The notes under the pieces are model-generated. The model did not search any database, had not been told where the DNA came from, and saw only the letters and a program-made list of their open reading frames with translations. Made by a program: the position numbers and the translations under genes. DNA of 64,000 bases from Leptolyngbya ohadii IS1 (GTDB lineage Bacteria > Cyanobacteriota > Cyanobacteriia > Elainellales > Elainellaceae), in contig NZ_NKFP01000006.1 of assembly GCF_002215035.1 (NCBI RefSeq), forward strand, positions 2,819,080 through 2,883,079, given 5' to 3'. Positions 28,107 through 36,089 of the stretch are shown here, in pieces. Numbering within the stretch: position 1 is the first letter of the stretch; each line of letters begins with the position of its first letter.

Positions 28107-28202
28107 ATGTCATCCAAACCTGTTTGATTCTAGTGAATCCGTGCCGTACTAACGAACTGCTAATTTGTAGGGCATTGGTTGCTGATAATTTTGATGTCTC
28201 TT

Positions 28203-29108
28203 CTACAGCCAAACGCCTAGCGCAGGTAAAAACAGTAGCCCATCAATCCAAACGGTGTAAATCGACCGCCCCGTCTCAGGATCTACTGTCCAGATATAAA
28301 TCAGCGTCAGCAGCGTCAGCGGCAGCACGATCGCCACAGACGGAACGTTCCACCCGTTGACCCAGCCACCGAGCAAAGCCGTAATGCCGATCGCATTCAT
28401 TCCTGTGAGCAAAATTCGCGTGGGCAAGACGCCGAGCAAAACGGGCAGCGTGGGAACGCCTTGAGTGCGATCGTCCTCCAGATCCCGAATATCAAAGACA
28501 TGGGCATTGGAGCCTGTCATCACCAGCAGGAAAATTCCGGTCAGAATGGCAGCGGGAGTAAAAGACTGATTCGCATAGGCAAGGGGAACGGCAGTCAGGG
28601 CAAAGGCGATCGTGCCACACACAATCCAGGCTTTTGCACCCGGAATATCCTTAATGCGATACCAGCGGGTCTGTCCGTCCTGCTTTATGGGAAGCAAGGG
28701 AATCCCGTAAGCCAGCGAAACCAGCCCGACGAGACTCACCTGCTGAACGGCGATCGGAGCCTGAACCAGCAAAAGCACCGTCGCTATACCCGATCCCAGC
28801 ATCAGCAGCAGAATTGCCGGACTGCGAAAGAACGCTAGCTTCTGATCCTCGGAGGAGTTTGGCTGCCTGGCATCCGCAACGCGATCGAGGTTGTAGAACG
28901 TCAGGGCAGCGCAGAAGATCAGGGCGATCGGACGCAGATCCGGCGATAGGTTTAGGGTTTGCTGTACGTAGAACGCCAGCGAGGCGAGCGCGGCAGCAGT
29001 CCAGAAGCTAGAATCGATCAGAAATTGAAAGCATGGAGACAAAAACGAATCGAACCAGTGCAGTTCCGGCAGAGGGAGGACTAGCCGGAGAAGACGAACT
29101 TGGGGCAT
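28203..29108 (-). CDS. UbiA-type prenyltransferase family membrane protein (301 aa)
   Basis: Seven to nine hydrophobic segments are visible. Two Asp-rich motifs on cytoplasmic loops define the UbiA superfamily: FYNLDRVADA (residues 71-80) and VFDIRDLEDDRTQGVPTLPV near 204-223. These bind the Mg-diphosphate of the prenyl donor. The first motif reads NxDxxxD instead of the fuller NDxxDxxxD. Acceptor identity cannot be told; UbiA relatives make quinones, chlorophyll, haem A, and carotenoid derivatives. It stands directly downstream, on the same strand, of a sugar dehydrogenase gene with about 45 bases between them, so the two may be co-transcribed. Confidence 0.85.
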   Translation of the reverse strand: MPQVRLLRLVLPLPELHWFDSFLSPCFQFLIDSSFWTAAALASLAFYVQQTLNLSPDLRPIALIFCAALTFYNLDRVADARQPNSSEDQKLAFFRSPAILLLMLGSGIATVLLLVQAPIAVQQVSLVGLVSLAYGIPLLPIKQDGQTRWYRIKDIPGAKAWIVCGTIAFALTAVPLAYANQSFTPAAILTGIFLLVMTGSNAHVFDIRDLEDDRTQGVPTLPVLLGVLPTRILLTGMNAIGITALLGGWVNGWNVPSVAIVLPLTLLTLIYIWTVDPETGRSIYTVWIDGLLFLPALGVWL

Positions 29109-29152
29109 TAGTTTTTTTGACGCGATTGCTCAAGGGTGGGAACCCCTTTATG

Positions 29153-30460
29153 CTAGGGAGTCGCAGGCTCCAAGCGAATCATCTGTCCGTTAGATTGATC
29201 GGTCAGTACGTAGAGCAAACCATCCGGACCCTGACGCACATCTCTCACCCGCTGATTGATGTCGATCGTTTGTCGCTCTACTGCATTTCCAGCAGCATCA
29301 ATCTCAATTCGCTCAATACCCTGAGTGACCAGTCCGCCCGCAAACAGATTGCCCTTCCAGCCCGGAAAGCGATCGCCCGTATAAAACGTCAGACCCGATG
29401 GCGCGACCGTCGATTCCCAAACTTTCTTCGGATCGATCAAGCCAGGACGCGATCGCTCACTGGAAATTTCTCCGCCGGAGTATTCGCGGCTGTAGGTGAC
29501 GAGGGGCCAGCCATAATTGTCGCCTGCCTGCACCTGATTCAGTTCATCGCCGCCCCGTGCCCCGTGTTCCGTTGCCCAAACCTGACCTGAGGTTGGATTG
29601 AGTGCAAGTCCCTGAATATTGCGATGTCCATAGCTCCAGATCGCAGAATCCGCATTCGCATTGGCAGCAAAGGGATTATCCGCCGGAATCGAACCATCAT
29701 CGTTGATCCGCACAATCTTTCCGAGACGGCTCCGCAGATTTTGTGCCTGCTGTCGAATCAGTTCACCTTCCAGCGAAACCGGGGGGTTGCCCCCATCCCC
29801 GATCGCCACCAGCATCGTTCCATCGGGAAGCCACTGAATCCGAGAGCCGAAATGCTGACTCCCCGGCTTTGGCTGGGTTACTTCAAAGATGGTCTGCACA
29901 TCCCGCAGGGTTTGACCCTCCAGGACACCTCGTGCCACCCGTGTCCGATTTGCCGATTCATCGCCGTAGGAGTAGGTCAAATACACAAACTGATTTTGAG
30001 CAAACTGCGGATGAACCGACACCTCCATCAGTCCGCCCTGCCCAGAGGCAAACACATTCGGCAATCCGGCGATCGGTGTGGGATCAAGCTTGCCCTCTCG
30101 CACCACGCGCAGCCGCCCCGGTCGTTCCGTTACCAGCACTGCTCCATCCGGGAGCCATGCCATACTCCAGGGATGCTCTAGCCCTTCCACAATAACCGTT
30201 TGCCGATAGCGCTGCTCTGCCCCGGATGCAGGAGCCTGGGCAAGAGTTGAATTGCTGTCGGTCGAGTTTGTGGCGCTGGTCGAGCTAGGCGACTCAGACA
30301 AATTTTCAGTAGATCCGCCAGACGGAACCCCCGGCACGGCACAACCCGCCAAGGTAATGAGCAGAAGGCTTCCTGTCACAGACGATTTGAACGATCGCCG
30401 CATTCTTGCTACGGCAGATTGAGTGTTGGTTTGAGTTCTGAATTGCTTTCGGTCAAGCAT
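29153..30460 (-). CDS. PQQ-dependent sugar dehydrogenase-like lipoprotein (435 aa)
   Basis: The protein has a lipoprotein signal with lipobox LAGC (SLLLITLAGCAVPG). A Ser/Thr-rich linker leads to a six-bladed propeller of the soluble glucose/aldose dehydrogenase type. Landmarks are LEHPWSMAWLPDGAVLVTER, VYLTYSYGDES, QHFGSRIQWLPDGTMLVAIG DGG, GHRNIQGLALNP, WATEHGARGGDELN and DNYGWPLVTYS. These contain the His and Arg residues expected to contact PQQ and the Asp-rich calcium loop. Such enzymes oxidise aldoses in the periplasm. Whether the organism makes PQQ is unknown. The start may instead be the ATG at 30403 (MRRSFKSS), which gives a more usual short signal peptide; 30460 has a GAGGGA upstream. 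Confidence 0.88.
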   Translation of the reverse strand: MLDRKQFRTQTNTQSAVARMRRSFKSSVTGSLLLITLAGCAVPGVPSGGSTENLSESPSSTSATNSTDSNSTLAQAPASGAEQRYRQTVIVEGLEHPWSMAWLPDGAVLVTERPGRLRVVREGKLDPTPIAGLPNVFASGQGGLMEVSVHPQFAQNQFVYLTYSYGDESANRTRVARGVLEGQTLRDVQTIFEVTQPKPGSQHFGSRIQWLPDGTMLVAIGDGGNPPVSLEGELIRQQAQNLRSRLGKIVRINDDGSIPADNPFAANANADSAIWSYGHRNIQGLALNPTSGQVWATEHGARGGDELNQVQAGDNYGWPLVTYSREYSGGEISSERSRPGLIDPKKVWESTVAPSGLTFYTGDRFPGWKGNLFAGGLVTQGIERIEIDAAGNAVERQTIDINQRVRDVRQGPDGLLYVLTDQSNGQMIRLEPATP

Positions 30461-30865
30461 GGCAATGAGCTTCCCTCGAAATTGGGCTATCTTATTCGCT
30501 TTAGAGTATCGAGGTGAGTGAATGCTGCCCGCAACATGGATAGGAGGTTATCTATAGTTTCCATCATGACACAGGAGCCGTCTTCTGCCAACGCCCCGAT
30601 CGCGATTGCTCGTGCGAAATCTACCGATTCCCTGATCGGAGAACTTCCACGATCGCCCCTGCCAGTCTCACCAATTATCTATTCGTAATAATGCTTTTGT
30701 AATGATCCTTATGTATTGATCTATTTCCAAATCAGCCAAATCTGCATCCCTTCAGGACAAAATAGAAACCACCTAAAAAACGAGCGGAAACACGAGCAAA
30801 ATCTGTACCCTAAACTCTCCCCCACTCCCTACTTCCGACTCCCTTTCATCCCCTTATCCCCTAAA
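30461..30865. other. Intergenic region
   Basis: The region should hold the promoter for the minus-strand dehydrogenase gene and for the small plus-strand PCP_red gene. The right end (about 30818-30860) is one more CTCCCTA/CCCCTTA-type C-rich repeat. I see no RNA gene. Confidence 0.4.
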
Positions 30866-31045
30866 ATGCCCACCCCCTACGACGCCCCCCGCTGGACCGC
30901 TGAAGCTGAAGCAAAGCTAAAAAACATTCCCTTCTTTGTCCGATCGCAAGCCAGACAGCGTATCGAAGCTCTTGCCCGTGAAGCAGAACTGGAAACGGTG
31001 ACACCCGAACTGGTCGAGCAAGCCCGCCTGGAATTCGGACAGTAA
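30866..31045 (+). CDS. Small PCP_red-domain protein (59 aa)
   Basis: The whole protein corresponds to the PCP_red domain, a helical module best known as the C-terminal end of ChlB/BchB, the light-independent protochlorophyllide reductase subunit. Recognisable segments are [20 protein letters not shown] and [20 protein letters not shown] followed by [13 protein letters not shown]. Free-standing versions are known in cyanobacteria and are of unknown role. The start ATG at 30866 follows a C-rich repeat; extension to 30716 would translate that repeat and looks wrong. Its location 2.9 kb from chlN may be coincidence or may reflect a link to protochlorophyllide reduction; this is inference. Confidence 0.8.
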   Translation: MPTPYDAPRWTAEAEAKLKNIPFFVRSQARQRIEALAREAELETVTPELVEQARLEFGQ

Positions 31046-31096
31046 TTTTTGGATCAGTGATTTTTAGATCAAATTGTTGGGATCAAGATTGCTCGA

Positions 31097-31927
31097 TTAG
31101 CCTTCCCGACTGCCCGTAGACATGGCAGTGAGAACCGCCTGCTGGCTTGCCTGGGCATAGATGGATTTGAGATATTCCTGAACATGCTGGGCAGAGACGA
31201 TCGCCTGATTTCCCGGCGTGTCTGACTTGAGGGGCACGGTTCCCAAAATGTCCAGGACGGTTTCGCTGCTGGGCGGCGGCGCAATCACCACCAGGGAGGG
31301 TTCAAGCTGCTGATCGTAGTGCCAGAATCGATCGATTGAAATTTGGTTGGAGGTCGAAGATTCGACCGTCGGTAAGTCCGCTTCGCCTTCGGTTTTGATA
31401 CTTCGCATTTCCCGCAGAGCGGTAATAATTTGCTCCTTCGTGCGTCCCCGAAGCTGAAACAGCACAAATGGATCTTCGCTGAAGCGATCGCCCAGAACGT
31501 AATACACTGCACCGATATGCTTGCAGGGATTTGCCGGATCGGGGCAGGAACAGCGGCTATGGATGTCAAACTTAGTGAGCGGAAACAGACTTAAACCGTT
31601 GGCAGTAAAGACTTCTTCAATATTCTGCGGCATCTCGCCTGCCAGCAGCTTTGCAGAAAAAATGGCGCGTTCTGCCATCGACTCGATCACGTACTGCCAC
31701 TGCTCATCATCAAACGGATCGAGGGAAAGGCTAACTTTATAGGGTTCTGGCGCAGTTCCCTGAACCAGGGCAGACACCTTTGCCCCCTGATACTCAATTT
31801 TGAGAACATTGCCTTCCCGCGCATAGTTACGAGCACGGGCTAATCGTCGTACCCAGCCGAACGACTCCAGCACATCGATCCAGCGTTGTGCCCACCATTC
31901 CCGGCTTGCCTGCGTGTCATACGTCAT
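31097..31927 (-). CDS. SWIM zinc finger protein (276 aa)
   Basis: The SWIM motif CxCxnCxH is present near residues 127-139 as CSCPDPANPCKH, a predicted zinc site for DNA or protein binding. The N-terminal half (REWWAQRWIDVLESFGWVRR, ARNYAREGNVLKIEYQGAKV) matches the group of SWIM proteins that usually lie beside a Snf2-type helicase; no helicase is found in this window. The C-terminal part is less conserved and includes a Ser/Pro-rich loop. I chose the ATG at 31927 because the family begins with this WWxxRW region; the ATG at 31996 would run through the sigC terminator. Confidence 0.82.
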   Translation of the reverse strand: MTYDTQASREWWAQRWIDVLESFGWVRRLARARNYAREGNVLKIEYQGAKVSALVQGTAPEPYKVSLSLDPFDDEQWQYVIESMAERAIFSAKLLAGEMPQNIEEVFTANGLSLFPLTKFDIHSRCSCPDPANPCKHIGAVYYVLGDRFSEDPFVLFQLRGRTKEQIITALREMRSIKTEGEADLPTVESSTSNQISIDRFWHYDQQLEPSLVVIAPPPSSETVLDILGTVPLKSDTPGNQAIVSAQHVQEYLKSIYAQASQQAVLTAMSTGSREG

Positions 31928-31956
31928 GTCACTAGTATATGCAAATAGAATGTGCA

Positions 31957-31985
31957 AATAAAAAGAACCGGGATAATCCCAGTTC
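31957..31985 (-). terminator. Terminator of sigC
   Basis: On the minus strand GAACTGGGATTATCCCGGTTC folds as a stem (GGGAT/ATCCC and GAAC/GTTC with one mismatch) followed by TTTTTATTTG. It lies 100 bases after the sigC stop and 30 bases before the SWIM gene start. Confidence 0.65.
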
Positions 31986-32085
31986 CTAGCACTCATCGTT
32001 ATTTAGGGTTCGTTATTCGGGGTGAATCGTTACGATGAAGAACGAGTTTTAATCGTGCCTTAGATTAGCCCCCACCGATACCAAA

Positions 32086-33351
32086 CTAGCCCAGCGATTC
32101 CAGGTAGTCGCGTACCCGGTTGCGGCGCTTCGGCTGTCTCAGCTTTTGCAGAGCTTTGGCTTCAATCTGGCGAACCCGCTCACGCGACAGATCCAGTGCC
32201 CGCCCAATTTCCGCCAGCGAGTAGGGCTGACCGTTGCCCAGACCAAAGCGCATCTGAATCACATCCCGTTCACGGGTCGTCAGGTCAGTAAGCAACTGCT
32301 GAAGATCCCGGTGCAGGGCTTCGCGCATTAGCATTTCTTCCGGGGTCATGCCGTCCCGATCGTCCAGCAGTTCGCCCAGTTCCGTGTCCCGTTCCTTGCC
32401 GACTTTGGTTTCCAGCGAAACGGCACGGGGGACGCGCAGCAGTACTTCTCGCACCTGACTGGGCGACATTTCCAGTTCGGCAGCAATGTCCTCCATGGAG
32501 GCGGTTCTGCCCTTCTCCTGGGAAATCTTGCGCTGCGCCTTCTTAATTTTGTTCAGCTTCTCGGTAATGTGAACCGGAAGGCGAATCGTGCGGCTCTGGG
32601 TCGCAATGGCGCGGGTAATGCCCTGCCGAATCCACCAGTACGCGTAGGTGCTGAAGCGGTAGCCCTTTGTGGGGTCGAACTTCTCAACGGCACGTTCCAG
32701 TCCCAGCGTCCCTTCCTGGATCAGATCGAGCAAGTCCAGCCCGCGATTTTGATACTTTTTGGCAACCGAGACCACCAGACGCAGGTTCGCCTTGATCATG
32801 TGATCTTTAGCGCGAGTGCCTTCATTCTTTACCTGATCCAGCTCTGCCGGAGCCAGGCTTGCCAGTTCTGCCCAACGGCGCTTCCCGGTAGACAGGGCAG
32901 CTTTCAGGTCGGCAACCGTCATTTCCGCTTCCAATGCCCAACGTTCCCAGGAGGGGCGGTGTCCAAGGTTAGACGCCAGGCGATCGTGAATATCAAGCAG
33001 CCGTACATAGGGCTGAATTTCTGTGTCGCCTTTTTCAGCTACCTCGTTGCGAAGCTCGACTAGCTTCATATAGCGCTGGACACTTTGTGCCTCCGACACT
33101 TCCTCATCGCGTCCCAGCAGGCGCACTCGCCCGATCTCTTGAAGATAGAGCCGTACCAGATCGGTGGTGCGTCGATTCGCGTGGCGCAGGAGCTGATTGG
33201 GGTCTGCGTCATCAAAGTCCAGGCTGATCAGTTCAGTCTCTGCCTGCTCCAGAGAAAAGTCAGAGGCATCGTGTTCACCATTCATTTCAAAGTTGACGAC
33301 ACTGGCTGATTCAGCGTAATCAAGATCAGCGCGAAAAGGTCTTGCTGTCAT
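32086..33351 (-). CDS. sigC: Group 2 RNA polymerase sigma factor, SigC type
   Basis: This 421-residue sigma-70 family protein has all core regions: 1.2 (DLVRLYLQEIGRVRLLGRDE), 2 (IKANLRLVVSVAKKYQNRGL, GYRFSTYAYWWIRQGITRAI), 3 (LPVHITEKLNKIKKAQRKIS) and 4 (TTRERDVIQMRFGLGNGQPY, LAEIGRALDLSRERVRQIEA). The acidic N-terminus with the DPNQLLRHANRRTTDLVRLY junction, the insertion around LASNLGHRPSWERWALEAEM and the ending RNRVRDYLESLG match SigC of heterocystous cyanobacteria. SigC is non-essential and linked to stationary phase, nitrogen and heat responses in known species. The start at 33351 aligns with that family; an upstream ATG at 33387 adds twelve residues. Confidence 0.93.
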   Translation of the reverse strand: MTARPFRADLDYAESASVVNFEMNGEHDASDFSLEQAETELISLDFDDADPNQLLRHANRRTTDLVRLYLQEIGRVRLLGRDEEVSEAQSVQRYMKLVELRNEVAEKGDTEIQPYVRLLDIHDRLASNLGHRPSWERWALEAEMTVADLKAALSTGKRRWAELASLAPAELDQVKNEGTRAKDHMIKANLRLVVSVAKKYQNRGLDLLDLIQEGTLGLERAVEKFDPTKGYRFSTYAYWWIRQGITRAIATQSRTIRLPVHITEKLNKIKKAQRKISQEKGRTASMEDIAAELEMSPSQVREVLLRVPRAVSLETKVGKERDTELGELLDDRDGMTPEEMLMREALHRDLQQLLTDLTTRERDVIQMRFGLGNGQPYSLAEIGRALDLSRERVRQIEAKALQKLRQPKRRNRVRDYLESLG

Positions 33352-33900
33352 AGTGTTCGTCTCAAGTGTTCCGGTGTAAGGGGGCATTAGGTTGCCTGTC
33401 GAAAGTATTCCCAGTTTCGGGACTAATTAACAACGACTTCCTCAAGCCGCATGAAGTTTCACATCAACTTAATCGCTTTGACAAATTGTGACGGATACAC
33501 CCTCGGAGTGATTGATTTAAATCACCGCAGTTCTGAACTTCATCTAAATTTCAAAGGGAACTCTTTAACCTACATTTCCACCGTGAACGATTCCCGACTC
33601 AGTGTGTAAAGGAATGAAGTTTGTTTGTGAAGTTGTGGTGAAGGCGGGGAGTGGGGATTTTGGGTTTGGGCGATCGTTTTTTGTTTATGGGTTGCTTTTC
33701 GGTTTGTGCTGCTTTTGATCTCTGCGGTATGTGGAGGTGTTTATCCTAATTCCCTTCATCCCCCTAACGCTTTCTCCTGCCTTCAAAACAGCAGATTAAA
33801 TCAGCAAATTTCCCTGTGAAATTATCATCCTTAACCGTCGATCGTCCTCTATTCCACCCATACAAATTCCTCCTCTCCCCTGCTCCCCCTCTCCTACTCC
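33352..33900. other. Intergenic region upstream of sigC with C-rich heptamer repeat
   Basis: The left part must contain the sigC promoter; the right part (about 33866-33905) is a run of CTCCCTA-like heptamers that reaches the 3' end of the GTPase gene. No ORF or RNA gene is credible. Confidence 0.45.
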
Positions 33901-35415
33901 CTACTCCCTCACTAAAGGCTTCACCACCCGATCGATCGCTTCCTGCATAAATTCCCGCATAAATTCGTCGCGTTGATTCAGGCGAAACTGCTCCTGCACC
34001 ACTTCTGTCATGCCGCCATCCCCCCAGTCCTGGTTGCGACGGAAATATTCAATGAAGCTCTTACCCGCAATGCGCGTTAAGTAAGCACCTGTGACTCCCT
34101 GGATGGCGCGACCGACGAGGAATGTGCCCACGTTGGTTTGCAGGGTGATGGACAGCAGTTCGATCGCCCCTCGCACAACCCCCAGACTGACGAGGGTTTT
34201 TGCCAGGGAAATTGCCAGATCTTTGCCTCGCTCTAGATTGATGTCGCAGCCGTAAACTCTGCCAAGCTCTAAGACCATCTGTGCATTGATCGCAGCCGTT
34301 GCCAGTAAATCGACTCCGGGCAAGGGTGTTACTGTGACTGCGCCTGCCACAATCCACTGATAGCGATCGACAATTTTTTCTGCCTGCTGTCTGCGCTGGT
34401 CGTCAATTTGCTGTCGTGCTGCCTCGCTCAACTGCTGGGACTGAAGCAGAATGTTATCCGCCACGAGATTTTCGCCCTCCGATCGCAAAACGGCTGCTAC
34501 GCGCTGAAGCAATGGGAAAATATCCGGGTCGGGGGTCAGCCATTCGCCGTTGTCTAACTGGACAGGCTGGGGATTGGCGGCGATCGGCACAATATCCTGC
34601 GCTGAAATTACGTCCTGAAGCCGCTGCTGAAGCTGAGTTAGCAATGCGTCCAGGTCTTCTTGAGGGTATAAATCGGTTTTGTTGAAGACAACAATCGATC
34701 GTTTACCAATATTGAGGAGCGATCGCAGGACGGTGTATTCCGACTGACGCAGATCGTTATCGACTACAAACAGCAGCAAATCTGCTTCGGTTGCCAGTCT
34801 TCTTGCGGCTTGCTCTCGTTCCGTTCCCGCGATGCCTGCTTCGAGAATTCCCGGCGTATCCGTTAACAAAATCTCTCGCCCTAAGCCGCGTAGCTGGAGC
34901 CGCACCACGGATTCGGCGATCGTTGTGCCCATCGGTGCGCCCACCTGTCCCGCGCCCGGTTGTCCCGTAATCTGCTCATAGATGGCATTAATCAGGGAAG
35001 TTTTGCCAGCGGAGCCTGTGCCAAAGACCACCACGCAAATTTCTCGCCGAGACAGGCTTTCCCCAATTTCGCGGCTGCGGCTGGCGAGTGCCTGACGGGT
35101 GACTTCATCCTCAATCTGATCAATTTGCTGCTGCACTGCCCGCAGATTTTCCCTGGCAGCATCCACCTTTTCGACGGGAACGGTTGGCAGGGGTTTCTTC
35201 TGGGTAGGTTTGGTGAACTGAAGCGCGTAGTAGAACAGGACGATCGCTAGGACAGCGAACAGCCCAACTAGCAGAAAGAGCAACAAATTTGCCAGCATCG
35301 GCGAAGTGAGCGCAATGCTGTAGTAGAGCTGCGACACCGAACCCACGAGCCAAACTAGCAGCCCCAACACCAGAATGATGCCAACCAGGACTGCTACAAG
35401 ACGCGCTCGGGACAT
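33901..35415 (-). CDS. Membrane-anchored GTPase with C-terminal DUF697-like domain (504 aa)
   Basis: Two N-terminal helices (about residues 6-26 and 42-64) anchor the protein. The GTPase domain has G1 GTGSAGKTS (132-140), a G2-like TTIAESVVRLQL, G3 LTDTPGILEAG, and G4 VVFNKTDLYPQED. The C-terminal half has hydrophobic segments (WIVAGAVTVTPLPGVDLLAT, AAINAQMVLELGRVYG) and the family pattern of YcjF/DUF697 proteins. Proteins of this type are widespread in cyanobacteria; their role is unsettled, with envelope or membrane dynamics often suggested. The start at 35415 is the only one that includes the first helix. The gene is transcribed alone. Confidence 0.88.
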   Translation of the reverse strand: MSRARLVAVLVGIILVLGLLVWLVGSVSQLYYSIALTSPMLANLLLFLLVGLFAVLAIVLFYYALQFTKPTQKKPLPTVPVEKVDAARENLRAVQQQIDQIEDEVTRQALASRSREIGESLSRREICVVVFGTGSAGKTSLINAIYEQITGQPGAGQVGAPMGTTIAESVVRLQLRGLGREILLTDTPGILEAGIAGTEREQAARRLATEADLLLFVVDNDLRQSEYTVLRSLLNIGKRSIVVFNKTDLYPQEDLDALLTQLQQRLQDVISAQDIVPIAANPQPVQLDNGEWLTPDPDIFPLLQRVAAVLRSEGENLVADNILLQSQQLSEAARQQIDDQRRQQAEKIVDRYQWIVAGAVTVTPLPGVDLLATAAINAQMVLELGRVYGCDINLERGKDLAISLAKTLVSLGVVRGAIELLSITLQTNVGTFLVGRAIQGVTGAYLTRIAGKSFIEYFRRNQDWGDGGMTEVVQEQFRLNQRDEFMREFMQEAIDRVVKPLVRE

Positions 35416-35581
35416 GGACGGCTCTCGAAATAAAGGATGCTTCCCTCGATCTTACCGAACCTTTTTTAACCCAATCAAGCTGGCTTAACCTACAAACACC
35501 ACTTCCGTCGGCAGCACAATTAAATAGGTCTAGATGCGACTAGGACAGGATGATATCGAAGGAGAACTTGCTGATTAGCGA

Positions 35582-35878
35582 TTAATAGCCGTTATCGCGA
35601 CGCATACCGCCGCCACCGCCACCGCCGCCACCGCCTTCACGGGGCTTGGCTTTATTCACCCGGATTTCGCGACCGAGCCATTCTGCGCCGTCTAGCTCGT
35701 CGATCGCCTTTTGCTCCTGGGCATCGTCTTCCATTTCAACGAACGCAAAGCCACGCTTTCTTCCGGTTTCTCGGTCAGTGGGTAGGCTGACTCGATTGAC
35801 TTTGCCGTACTCAGCGAAAACTTCCCGTAGATCCTCTTCAGTTGCCTGAAAAGACAGGTTGCCAACGTAAATAGTCAC
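35582..35878 (-). CDS. rbp: RRM-type RNA-binding protein with Gly-rich tail (98 aa)
   Basis: A single RNA recognition motif fills residues 1-80: RNP2 is IYVGNLSF (3-10) and RNP1 is KRGFAFVEM (about 40-48), both with the aromatic residues that stack on RNA. A tail of about ten glycines and MRRDNGY follows, as in cold-induced Rbp proteins of cyanobacteria, which act on mRNA in the cytoplasm and some of which bind photosynthetic transcripts at the thylakoid. The start is GTG at 35878, preceded by GGAGAG; the frame remains open upstream to an ATG at 35965 but that extension is not RRM-like. The leader upstream is likely the cold-responsive 5' UTR, by analogy. Confidence 0.92.
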   Translation of the reverse strand: MTIYVGNLSFQATEEDLREVFAEYGKVNRVSLPTDRETGRKRGFAFVEMEDDAQEQKAIDELDGAEWLGREIRVNKAKPREGGGGGGGGGGMRRDNGY

Positions 35879-36089
35879 GATTCTCTCCAAACCATTCGAG
35901 ACAAGTGGCAGTTCAAGGAAAGGCTGGCATACGAGGGGACGAACGCCATTAAACCTGCAATCCAATACTGCTTTGCAAGCAATAATAGCCGATTTGTCGA
36001 ACTATCGCAGCAAAATGGAAAACATCTTTTTTAAAGTTCAAAAGGGTTCCACATTTTGCAACAGTATCGATGGCGAATTCTTATCGATA

